A DNA stretch of 22,162 bases, taken from Deltaproteobacteria bacterium. GTDB taxonomy: Bacteria > Desulfobacterota > Syntrophobacteria > BM002. A program made the position numbers and the translations under genes. The notes below the pieces were generated by a model that saw only the letters and a list, made by a program, of their open reading frames with translations, was not told where the DNA came from and did not search any database. The stretch is from positions 2,650,722 through 2,672,883 of the forward strand of contig CP070843.1 of NCBI GenBank assembly GCA_020350905.1. The letters run 5' to 3'. Below are positions 13,603-21,031 of this stretch, piece by piece. Positions within the stretch are counted from its first letter, which is position 1. Each line of letters opens with the position of its first letter.

Positions 13603-15477
13603 CTACCCTCCTATCTCTTGCATCTTCAAGCGCAAATAGCTTTCCTGGGCCTTCGGGTTTTCAGGATCCAGATCGAGAACCTTCTGATACGTCATTAGTG
13701 CCTTCTCTGTCTTGCCGATCTGTTCGTAAAGCCCGGCGAGATGGACGAGGTAGTCAATGTTTTTGGGCGCCACTCTCGCGAGTGCCTCGAATTGGTGAAT
13801 CGCCTCCACCAGAAGATTCCGTTTCTCATAGGAAATACCGAGAAAATATCTTAGTTCAGGCTGCTCGGGTGCTTTGCCCACGGCACGGGCAAAGGTCTTG
13901 GTCATTTCCTCGTAGGCCTTTAGTTGGTCGTAGAGCTCAAAAGCCTTAGCATAATAGGGCCAGTAGTCTGGCCGTAGTTTGATAAGTTCTTCAAAAACAG
14001 TGAGAGCCTGACGAGGTTTTTTCTGCTGGCGATACACCTCCACGAGGTATTCCCTGGCATCGATATCCTTTTTGTCCAACTTCAATACCTGGGAAAAGGC
14101 TTTGGCAGCCCGGCCATATTGTTTCATCTCGTAGTAGAGCACTCCCTGGTTGTAATGAACTACCTTGTTATTAGGAGACAGTTTGGCGATGGCTTCATAC
14201 ACAGCCGCAGCCTCTTTGTCCTTGTTCAGTTTTTCGTAAATATCCACCAGGGCTAGATGAGCTTTCAGTGATTTAGGATTGTTTTTGATTACCGCCTTGA
14301 GGGTCTCGATGGCATTCTTATTCTTGTTCCTTTTGCGGTACACCGCTGCCAGCCTCAGCCTGGCATCCACATCTTTGGGCTTACTTTTCAGGTAAGTCAA
14401 CAGGCTTCTTTCAGCCTGGCGATAATTGCCAATCCTGTTGTAAGCCTCACCCAAATTGAGATGGATGAGCGGATTATTAGCGCCACCGGCCAAAGCCCGC
14501 TTGTAGGAATTTATGGCCTCACTCCATTCCCCCTGCTGGCCATATAATGTTCCTAGATACGTGTGGATCTCCGGTCGGTAGGATTTCGGGAAAGAATTCA
14601 AGTTGGTGGAAAAAAAAGAGGCTACTTGCGTTGGCTTCTTTTTTGCATTTAGATATGAGATCAAGCCGTAGAAAGGCTCTTTGTCTGTGCCGCTCTTCCG
14701 GATCAGCTTGATATATGCAGCCAGAGCCTGGTTAGTTTTGCCTGCTTTCTGGTAAGCCTCCACCAATTTCTGCAAGATGGGTATCGTATTGCTGGTGGCT
14801 GCCACTTTCTCATAGGTGGCGGCAGCCTTAGCCCACTGGTCTTGCTCGGCATAGAGGTGGGCCAGGTTTGTCAGGATCAAGGCGTTATGCGAAGCCAAGC
14901 GCGCAGCACGCTCATAATAACGCACTTTCTCCTCAGGGCTTTTGGCCTCCTGGGCCTTACTCACCCAATCTCTCGCGCGCAGTCGCACTACCATATTGAA
15001 GCGGCCGATGGACTGAGAACCGGCCATCACATCCACTACAACCTTCAAGGGATCCTCACCCTCAAAATCCGGCCAGAACTCCTTTATATCTCGACGCCCC
15101 TCCAAGAGGTCGTTTGCTGAAAATTGCTCGGAAGTCAACCGCAAACCCCAGTTGAATTTGCCGTCGGTATGGATATCATCAACTGACACGACATCCTCCG
15201 GATGCACCACAAGAGTACCTTCGGCAGGCACTGTGTGTAGCACGTCGTTTTTAATGAAAACAACGGAAATCAACTTATTCGGCACGGGCAACATGTTTCT
15301 GAGAGCGGTGTAGGGTGTAAAAAAAACCCCATATGTCACCCCAGCAATAACCGCCGCAAGCAGCAAGAGCAAAACAGCCCATTTGAACTTGCGTGACATT
15401 CTTCGCCGCCGCTCTCTTGCCTGAAGAGCAGCAAGCCTTTCCTGTTCCAGTCGCCGTATAGGAATTTTCCGTCTCAT
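13603..15477 (-). CDS. Membrane-anchored TPR-repeat protein
   Basis: A 624-residue protein. Residues 1-31 are very rich in Arg and Lys (cytoplasmic side), and residues 32-54 form one transmembrane helix. Residues about 60-165 form a domain I do not recognise, with short strands (VLHTVPAEGTLVVHPEDVV). From about residue 175 to the end there are roughly a dozen tetratricopeptide repeats, with the typical A...Y/P pattern (HLNLGEAYNRIGNYRQAER, VHYNQGVLYYEMKQYGRAA, LVHLAGLYEQIGKTEKALM). It likely acts as a scaffold in the periplasm, holding envelope or secretion partners. The ATG at 15477 follows AGGC at a short spacing. It is the last protein gene of the leftward block and is separated from rluB by 294 bases of repeats. 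Confidence 0.85.
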   Translation of the reverse strand: MRRKIPIRRLEQERLAALQARERRRRMSRKFKWAVLLLLLAAVIAGVTYGVFFTPYTALRNMLPVPNKLISVVFIKNDVLHTVPAEGTLVVHPEDVVSVDDIHTDGKFNWGLRLTSEQFSANDLLEGRRDIKEFWPDFEGEDPLKVVVDVMAGSQSIGRFNMVVRLRARDWVSKAQEAKSPEEKVRYYERAARLASHNALILTNLAHLYAEQDQWAKAAATYEKVAATSNTIPILQKLVEAYQKAGKTNQALAAYIKLIRKSGTDKEPFYGLISYLNAKKKPTQVASFFSTNLNSFPKSYRPEIHTYLGTLYGQQGEWSEAINSYKRALAGGANNPLIHLNLGEAYNRIGNYRQAERSLLTYLKSKPKDVDARLRLAAVYRKRNKNKNAIETLKAVIKNNPKSLKAHLALVDIYEKLNKDKEAAAVYEAIAKLSPNNKVVHYNQGVLYYEMKQYGRAAKAFSQVLKLDKKDIDAREYLVEVYRQQKKPRQALTVFEELIKLRPDYWPYYAKAFELYDQLKAYEEMTKTFARAVGKAPEQPELRYFLGISYEKRNLLVEAIHQFEALARVAPKNIDYLVHLAGLYEQIGKTEKALMTYQKVLDLDPENPKAQESYLRLKMQEIGG

Positions 15478-15552
15478 CGTTTGCCTAGTTCAGGAATACA
15501 GAGATTCAAGAATTCTGAAAATAGCCTGAACCTCGAATGAGCTTTAGCTAAA

Positions 15553-15577
15553 TTCGCAATTTGAAATCCCAAATCCC
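15553..15577. repeat. Short heptad run beside the E1 element
   Basis: CGCAATT, TGAAATC, CCAAATC follow each other in a 7-base register and lead into the hairpin-armed element that begins at 15576. Confidence 0.5.
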
Positions 15578-15657
15578 AAGCACCAAATCTCAGGGTTTCA
15601 GGTGTCGGGTGTCAGGGAAGAAAAACAAAAAAGCTGAACCTGAACACTGAAACCTTA
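15576..15657. repeat. Hairpin-armed heptad element, copy E1 (82 bp)
   Basis: It starts CCAAGCACC and ends CTGAAACCTTA. The left arm is GGTTTCA then GGTGTCG-type units; the right arm carries the inverted form (TGAACAC, TGAAACC) across a spacer rich in A. It is nearly identical to 17949-18037, differing mainly by lacking one 7-base unit. Confidence 0.8.
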
Positions 15658-15733
15658 GTCATTGTGATTTCTAATTTCCGTTAACTTCGGCCTCCCCGCG
15701 TTGCTTGGTCTTTCCCTATTCTTTATCCCTTCT

Positions 15734-15768
15734 CCAATCTACAATCTAAAATCTACAGTCTAAAATCC
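15734..15768. repeat. Heptad array downstream of rluB
   Basis: Five units in register: CCAATCT, ACAATCT, AAAATCT, ACAGTCT, AAAATCC. It ends three bases before the stop codon of the leftward rluB gene. Confidence 0.75.
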
Positions 15769-15771
15769 CCT

Positions 15772-16497
15772 TTACAGTCCAACATTTCTTCTCAAGCTTC
15801 TCACTTCCCGTGACTTAAGTCGCCGAATCTCACCTGGCCGCAAATCATCTAGCGCTATAGGGCCCACCTTGGTTCTTCTTAATCTCAACACTGGATGCCC
15901 CACGGCCGCGCACATCCGCTTAACCTGATGCTTTCTCCCCTCTCGCAAGGTAAGAGAGAGCCAGGTTGTCTTCTGGTCATCCTCCATGACACTCAACTCT
16001 GCAGGTACAGTAATCCCGTCCTCCAGGTTGACTCCTTGCTGCAATCGTGCCAAAGCTTCTGCTGGGGGGTGACCTCGCACCTTTACCAGATAGGTCTTGG
16101 GTACCTTGTAACGGGGATGTTGGAGTCTGTGAGCCAGTTCTCCGTCATTGGTTAGCAGCAGCAAGCCCTCCGCGTCGTAATCCAGTCGCCCCACCGGATA
16201 CAGTCGCATGGGAAACTTGTTAACAAAGTCGCCCACTGTGGGTCTACCCTGAGGATCGTGAAGAGTGGTAACACATCTCCTGGGCTTGAAAAGTGCCAGC
16301 ACTATCCCTTCCGATTCGGGCTTAAGGGTTTTTCCATCAACGCGTATTTCATCTCTACCCAAAACAGCTTTCGTGCCCAGTTCACGTACTATTTTTCCAT
16401 TGACGGACACGCGCCCCTGAAGAATTAGACCCTCTGCCTTACGCCGGGAAGTGATCCCAGCCTTAGAGAGAATTTTTTGTAACCTCTCAGCTTGCAT
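15772..16497 (-). CDS. rluB: 23S rRNA pseudouridine synthase, RluB type
   Basis: A 241-residue RsuA/RluB-family pseudouridine synthase. Residues 1-60 form the S4 RNA-binding domain (RLQKILSKAGITSRRKAEGLI). The catalytic domain carries GRLDYDAEGLLLLTNDGEL with the catalytic Asp at residue 106, and later KTYLVKVRG and REGRKHQVKRMCAAVGHPV, as expected for enzymes that modify 23S rRNA near position 2605. Discrimination between RluB, RsuA, RluE and RluF by eye is uncertain; the position right after scpB is typical of RluB. The ATG at 16497 overlaps the end of scpB by 11 bases, so translation is probably coupled. Confidence 0.9.
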   Translation of the reverse strand: MQAERLQKILSKAGITSRRKAEGLILQGRVSVNGKIVRELGTKAVLGRDEIRVDGKTLKPESEGIVLALFKPRRCVTTLHDPQGRPTVGDFVNKFPMRLYPVGRLDYDAEGLLLLTNDGELAHRLQHPRYKVPKTYLVKVRGHPPAEALARLQQGVNLEDGITVPAELSVMEDDQKTTWLSLTLREGRKHQVKRMCAAVGHPVLRLRRTKVGPIALDDLRPGEIRRLKSREVRSLRRNVGL

Positions 16498-17068
16498 CTA
16501 TCAGTTCTTCGCGCTCGCTTTCTTCATCGTCCTTGACTGCGGTGCGAGAATCGCTCAGCTCTCCAATTTCCTCCATGGTAGGCAGTGAAGAGATATCCTT
16601 CAGACTGAAAACCTCCAAAAACCTTTGGGTGGTTCCGTAGATGATGGGGCGCCCAGGAACATTCTTGCGGCCCAGGATTTTGATAAGCTTTTTTTCCAGA
16701 AGCAACCGCAGTACACCGCCCACATCCACGCCGCGAATACTCTCAATTTCGGCACGGAGAATCGGCTGTCTGTAAGCAATGATGGCCAGAGTCTCCAGGG
16801 CTGCCTGGCTCAATCTGGCGGGAGTTATTCTTTTGAGTTTACGAATCCACTCTCCATATTGGGGCTTGCTACGAAACTGATATCCCTGTGCCACCTCGGC
16901 CAGGGAAAAACCATGCCCATCTCCAGCATATTCCTGGCGCAACTGCTCCAGGGCTTCGGTTATCTCCACGTGGGTGTACATGGAAAGGATGGACTTGATC
17001 TTTGCAAGGCTCAGCGGAACCTCAGATACAAAAAGAAGGCTTTCAATTATGGCCCGCACTTGATTCAT
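16487..17068 (-). CDS. scpB: Segregation and condensation protein B
   Basis: A 193-residue ScpB, the dimeric winged-helix partner that binds ScpA in the SMC-ScpAB complex, which compacts and segregates the chromosome. The family pattern is visible: AIIESLLFVSEVPLSLAKI at the start, then FRSKPQYGEWIRKL, the signature ALETLAIIAYRQPILRAEIESIRGVDVGGVLRLLLEK, and RPIIYGTTQRFLEVF near the end. The C-terminal tail is acidic and varied. The ATG at 17068 has only a weak ribosome binding site, but an in-frame TAG lies just upstream, so an earlier start is excluded. It follows scpA after 85 bases and overlaps rluB. Confidence 0.94.
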   Translation of the reverse strand: MNQVRAIIESLLFVSEVPLSLAKIKSILSMYTHVEITEALEQLRQEYAGDGHGFSLAEVAQGYQFRSKPQYGEWIRKLKRITPARLSQAALETLAIIAYRQPILRAEIESIRGVDVGGVLRLLLEKKLIKILGRKNVPGRPIIYGTTQRFLEVFSLKDISSLPTMEEIGELSDSRTAVKDDEESEREELIDAS

Positions 17069-17153
17069 CTAGCATATCTCATGACTACAGCTCTGGATGA
17101 GTATTCCTGACTATTTGGCTCTGTGGTTGATCTTCTTCACAACCTGCGATCCA

Positions 17154-17897
17154 TCAATCTCCGGTTGCTATGCCATTTTCGACCGCGAGGTAGAGCCGAA
17201 TTATCCCACTCGGTTGGTGCTGGAAGGCTCGAACCATTTGCAGACGCACCACCTCCAGAATGGCCAAGAAAGTGAGAATTATCTCTGCTTTTCTTGCCTG
17301 CCCCGCAAAGAGTTCATGAAAGGTTATGCTGCTCACCCCTGCCAAAATCTCCATTAGTTGATTAATTCTGTCTTTAAAACGCATGGTTTCGGCGCTCATT
17401 TCCATGAACTCGTCGGGTTCCGCCTTCTTCAGCACCTCATGGAGGGCACTCACCAGTTCGAAAAGACCAACCTCGGCAATCTCCTCACCACTTTCCAGGT
17501 CCCACAGCTCTTCGGTTGGAATGTTTCGCACATAGACGTCTCGCCCCAACTGCAAACTGTCTGCTAAAGTCTGAGCTGCCTCTCTTATCTTGGCGTATTC
17601 CAGCAAAGGCCTCACCAACTCCATGCGTGGGTCCTCCTCCTGTTCCTCCTCATCAGAACCAATCCGTGGGACCAACAGTCGAGACTTGATATAAGCCAGG
17701 GTGGCAGCTATTTCCAAGAACTCTCCAGCCACATCTATATTAAGGCTCCTCATCATGTCAAGATAGGCCAGATATTGATCCATTATAAGAGCTATGGGAA
17801 TATCATAGATGTCCACCTTATTTTTCCTGATAAGGTGGAGCAACAGATCCATAGGACCTTCGAAAATCTCCAGTTTGACCTCATAATTCTGCTGCAT
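17154..17897 (-). CDS. scpA: Segregation and condensation protein A (kleisin)
   Basis: A 247-residue ScpA kleisin, which bridges the heads of the SMC dimer. The N-terminal signature YEVKLEIFEGPMDLLLHLIR with KNKVDIYDIPIALI and the segment FLEIAATLAYIKSRLLVPR are clear; the C-terminal winged-helix part (ITFHELFAG ... ILTFLAILEVVRLQMVRAFQ) is intact. Length is normal for the family. The ATG at 17897 lacks a strong ribosome binding site. A heptad run and a hairpin-armed element lie upstream, between this gene and the 35-codon ORF, so scpA may have its own transcript or rely on read-through. Confidence 0.95.
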   Translation of the reverse strand: MQQNYEVKLEIFEGPMDLLLHLIRKNKVDIYDIPIALIMDQYLAYLDMMRSLNIDVAGEFLEIAATLAYIKSRLLVPRIGSDEEEQEEDPRMELVRPLLEYAKIREAAQTLADSLQLGRDVYVRNIPTEELWDLESGEEIAEVGLFELVSALHEVLKKAEPDEFMEMSAETMRFKDRINQLMEILAGVSSITFHELFAGQARKAEIILTFLAILEVVRLQMVRAFQHQPSGIIRLYLAVENGIATGD

Positions 17898-17924
17898 AAG
17901 GAATAACTTTCATCCCTCGCGGTC

Positions 17925-17945
17925 TAAATCCGCGATCCGAATTCC
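17925..17945. repeat. Short heptad run upstream of scpA
   Basis: TAAATCC, GCGATCC, GAATTCC stand in tandem, three units in register, immediately before the E2 element. Confidence 0.5.
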
Positions 17946-17948
17946 CAA

Positions 17949-18037
17949 CCAAGCACCAATCTCTGGGTTTCAGGTGTCGGGTGTCAGGTGTCAGGGAAGA
18001 AAAACAAGAAAGCTGAAACCTGAACACTGAAACCTTA
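17949..18037. repeat. Hairpin-armed heptad element, copy E2 (89 bp)
   Basis: Near-identical to 15576-15657. The left arm is GGTTTCA, GGTGTCG, GGTGTCA, GGTGTCA, one unit more than E1; the right arm is TGAAACC, TGAACAC, TGAAACC in inverse orientation. Its last bases CCTTA contain, on the minus strand, the TAA stop of the 35-codon ORF. Confidence 0.8.
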
Positions 18038-18142
18038 CCTTAAATCAATAGGCCAGCCCTGAGGTCGCGGTTCATCATCGAAGCCATAAGCAGCCGATTC
18101 CTCTGTTACCTGCCATCGCCGCTCTCGTTCTGGAATTTTCAT
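18035..18142 (-). CDS. 35-residue ORF overlapping the nucleotidyltransferase gene
   Basis: A 35-residue open frame whose ATG overlaps the stop codon of the upstream 880-residue gene by one base (TGATG), which favours coupled translation. It is polar and free of membrane segments, with a charged start (MKIPERERRWQV) and an acidic, Pro/Trp-containing end (FDDEPRPQGWPIDLR). It looks like a structured peptide or interaction motif rather than random sequence, but I do not recognise it. Its stop codon TAA lies exactly in the edge of the E2 repeat. It could be a genuine small protein or a remnant of a longer gene truncated by the repeat. Confidence 0.5.
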   Translation of the reverse strand: MKIPERERRWQVTEESAAYGFDDEPRPQGWPIDLR

Positions 18143-20784
18143 CAACAATTTTGACCTGCTTCCATGAAACGCGTCCGAACAAACTCCACTTCTTCCTCTC
18201 TGCTGCTCAACTCACCATTTAGTCGGCCGTCCAGAAGTCCGTCCAGTATCTCTCGGTAAACGGGTCCAGGGGAAATGCCCATATCTTTCAAATCTCTTCC
18301 ACGCAGCTCAGGACGTACTTCTTTAAGTTTGCGGAAATAGAGACTGATAGCACGCCGCGTCTCTTCCCGTTCGGTTTTGGCCATTATAAAGAGAAGCCAC
18401 TCTGGATTGAGAGCTTCTAACAGATGATAGATTTCACTCGGCTTCAAATCCTGTTTTCTGTAAAACCCCTGAGCAACTGAGATGGCCTTTGCTCTGCCCT
18501 CCACCAGCCAACTTCTGATCCGTGGCGGGAATTCCATTCTGCTGCAAAATTCTTCAAGTCCTTCGGGGCTCAAGGGGTCAGCTAGAGCCAGAAGGTAGAC
18601 GAGCCAGCGATCGCAGCCATTTCCTATGAAGCTGAGATTGAACCAGGCCAGTACTGAACGGATCTCCTCCAAAAGCCTTGCCATTGGAGGGCTATAGGTA
18701 ATATCAGAATGAAGGAAAGGCAGCAGGTCATACTCGTGCATTCGTCTTATCGCTGGAGCCGGATTCTCCTCGCTCAGGATCAGTTTAAGTTCGTTTGTCA
18801 GCCGCCTGCCACTGAGATGGACCAGAAGATTCATCTTGACCGCATTCAGAATAAGGTTGGAAGTGTGTTTTCCAATACGAAAGCCCAATCGCTGTTCATA
18901 TCGAATGGCCCGAAACACCCGGGTGGGATCTTCCACGAAGCTGTAATTGTGGAGCACCCGAATGGCTTTGTCTTTGAAGTCTCTCTGGGCTCCAAAATAG
19001 TCAATTAACTGGCCAAATCTTGCTGGATCCAGCTCCACCGCCAGAGTATTCATGGTGAAATCGCGCCTGTATAGATCCAGTTTCAAGGAACTAAGCTCAA
19101 CCGTAGGCAGTGCTGCTGGATATTCATAATATTCCAGCCGCGCGGTGGCCACATCAATCTTGAAGCCATCAGGGAAAATGATCACCGCAGTGCCGAACTT
19201 CTTGTAAGATCGCACTCGAGCCCCATAGATCTCGGCAAAATCTTTGGCAAATTCAATTCCATCACCCTCAACAACAATGTCAATGTCCAGGTTGGGCCGC
19301 CGCAACACCAAATCGCGGATAAAACCCCCAACAGCATACGCCATGTAGTTGCGCTTTTCTGCCACCCTTCCAGCTGCCTGCAGCAGCTCATTGATCGAAC
19401 GGGGCAACTGTTCTGCCATTATGTTCGAGACATTCTTGCGGCGCTTGTTCCCCGTTGTGTGCACCGGCTCGTACAGATAGGCGGGAATGCGACTGGGGTC
19501 GTTGAGCAGCACGTTAAGCAGATCCTTGCGGGTGATCACTCCGATCACCGTCTCACCTTCAACTACGGGAAGCAAACGTTGCTGGCGGTCCACGATGTGC
19601 TCTTGAATCTCGATCAGAGACGCATCCGGCGCGACGCTACTGAATTCGGTGCTCATAAAATCACGAACGTCTACTTCTCCGAGACCGTGATATATCCCCT
19701 TGTCAATCATCTGGCGCGAGAGTATACCCACCAAACGCTCCCCGTCTACCACCGGTGCGGCGTTGATGTTGTAACGCGTGAGCAGATCAGCTGCCTCATG
19801 CAGATTACGCTCCGGTGGCACCGATTTGACCGGCGAGGACATAAGGTTTCTAGCCTGACGCCCAGGATTAATCCAACTTTGGAGAATCCGGAAAAGCTCC
19901 TCCTCGACCTGGATCATGGTAAGGTCTTTGACGGTGGCCGAGGCAGCACTGGAATGACCACCCCCTCCAAAAACTGCTGCAATCTCTCCCACGTTCACTT
20001 CAGGCAAGCGGCTGCGCGCCACCAGGTAAATCCTGTCTTCCATCCGGGCAAGGGCAAAGAGCACATTGAGGTTTTCCATGTCCATGAGTTTATGGGCTAG
20101 CAGGGCAAAATCCCCTATGTACCTATCCGCAGAGGCCCGGGCAATGCAAATGGGGATAGTGTTGATGGTGTGAGTAGTGGCCGAATGGATCAAATCGCTT
20201 AACAGCGAAATCTGTTCTGCGGTTAACTCACGCGTGAGCATATCGGCCACCATATTCAAATTGGCCCCCTGCTCAAGGAGGAATCTAGCGGCCTGGTAGT
20301 CCTCTGGGGTGGTAGATGAAAAAGTGAATGAGCCGGTATCCTCGTATATACCCAGGGCAAGGATGGTGGCCTCGTCGGGGGTAAGTTCAACGCCACGTTC
20401 CCTGATAATCTCGGTGAGAATGGTGACCGTAGCACCGACTTGTCTTATTACCTCACGGGAGCCAGAGAGGTCATCATCAGAAGCAGGATGATGGTCGTAG
20501 ATGTGAATATCCACTTCTGTTTCTCTTGCCAGGCTCTCGAATCTGCCTATACGGCCCGCCTGTCTTGTATCCACCAGGATGAGGCGTTGAATATTTGCAA
20601 AGTCCAGATCTTTAATTTTGGCAAAACTGAAAAAGTAGAAGGTGGACTCAACCAGGAATTCTCTGAGATTGTGTTCCTGGGATCCAGGAAACACCATTAC
20701 GGCCTCTGGGTAGAGCTTCTTTGCGGCAATCATGGATGCCATGGCGTCAAAATCTGCGTTTATATGGGTGGTGATGATTTCCAC
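18142..20784 (-). CDS. A-adding-type tRNA nucleotidyltransferase: DHH, CBS pair, polymerase
   Basis: An 880-residue fusion protein. Residues 1-300 form a DHH/DHHA1 phosphoesterase-like module (NADFDAMAS at 9-17, DTR at 72-74, DHH at 97-99, and GGGGHSSAASATV near 275). Residues about 312-430 form two CBS domains (NINAAPVVDGERLVGILSRQ and RQQRLLPVVEGETVIGVITR). From about 455 the class II nucleotidyltransferase head follows (YAVGGFIRDLVLRR, with metal-binding LDIDIVVEGDG), then MNTLAVEL and the RNA-binding domain (FVEDPTRVFRAIRYEQRLGF). This layout is that of the large A-adding enzyme known from Aquifex and of deltaproteobacterial relatives, which complete the tRNA CCA end or act as poly(A) polymerase. 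The start is GTG at 20784 with a weak ribosome binding site. Confidence 0.88.
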   Translation of the reverse strand: MEIITTHINADFDAMASMIAAKKLYPEAVMVFPGSQEHNLREFLVESTFYFFSFAKIKDLDFANIQRLILVDTRQAGRIGRFESLARETEVDIHIYDHHPASDDDLSGSREVIRQVGATVTILTEIIRERGVELTPDEATILALGIYEDTGSFTFSSTTPEDYQAARFLLEQGANLNMVADMLTRELTAEQISLLSDLIHSATTHTINTIPICIARASADRYIGDFALLAHKLMDMENLNVLFALARMEDRIYLVARSRLPEVNVGEIAAVFGGGGHSSAASATVKDLTMIQVEEELFRILQSWINPGRQARNLMSSPVKSVPPERNLHEAADLLTRYNINAAPVVDGERLVGILSRQMIDKGIYHGLGEVDVRDFMSTEFSSVAPDASLIEIQEHIVDRQQRLLPVVEGETVIGVITRKDLLNVLLNDPSRIPAYLYEPVHTTGNKRRKNVSNIMAEQLPRSINELLQAAGRVAEKRNYMAYAVGGFIRDLVLRRPNLDIDIVVEGDGIEFAKDFAEIYGARVRSYKKFGTAVIIFPDGFKIDVATARLEYYEYPAALPTVELSSLKLDLYRRDFTMNTLAVELDPARFGQLIDYFGAQRDFKDKAIRVLHNYSFVEDPTRVFRAIRYEQRLGFRIGKHTSNLILNAVKMNLLVHLSGRRLTNELKLILSEENPAPAIRRMHEYDLLPFLHSDITYSPPMARLLEEIRSVLAWFNLSFIGNGCDRWLVYLLALADPLSPEGLEEFCSRMEFPPRIRSWLVEGRAKAISVAQGFYRKQDLKPSEIYHLLEALNPEWLLFIMAKTEREETRRAISLYFRKLKEVRPELRGRDLKDMGISPGPVYREILDGLLDGRLNGELSSREEEVEFVRTRFMEAGQNC

Positions 20785-20836
20785 TAGTTCAGCTCTTATT
20801 GTCTACTTACTCTGTCCGCTGTCCAATTTCTGTTGA

Positions 20837-20875
20837 GCCGGTTTGGCCAGTTTAGCCGGTTTAGTCAGTTTTGCC
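20837..20875. repeat. Four-fold 9-bp tandem repeat
   Basis: GCCGGTTTG, GCCAGTTTA, GCCGGTTTA, GTCAGTTTT stand in tandem, upstream of the nucleotidyltransferase gene. This is the only array here with a 9-base rather than 7-base period. Confidence 0.65.
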
Positions 20876-20881
20876 TGCCCT

Positions 20882-21007
20882 CAATCTGCAATCCAAAATT
20901 TAAAATCAGCCCTATGCCCTATGCCTTCCCAAATTCTCAATTCGCAATTCGAAATCCGCAATCTTCCTGCTGCCGTCTGTCGTCTGCCTCCTGTCCTTTG
21001 TCCTTGG
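20882..21007. repeat. Eighteen-unit heptad array of changing sequence
   Basis: From CAATCTG at 20882 the sequence can be cut into 18 successive 7-base words in one register: AATC-type words, then two CCCTATG words (from 20910), then CAATTCG twice, and finally CTG/GTC-type words such as CCGTCTG, TCGTCTG and TCCTTTG. The register holds although the unit sequence changes several times. It lies downstream of xerD (stop at 21032) on the minus strand. Confidence 0.7.
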
Positions 21008-21031
21008 TCTCGGTGTCCCCGCGTCTATCCC

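Noticed and set aside
16625..17110. A 161-codon frame opposite scpB
   Set aside because: It is antisense to the clear scpB gene and has no recognisable features.
7511..21007. CRISPR array
   Set aside because: The repeats have a 7-base period with no 25-40 base repeats and regular spacers, and no cas genes are near.
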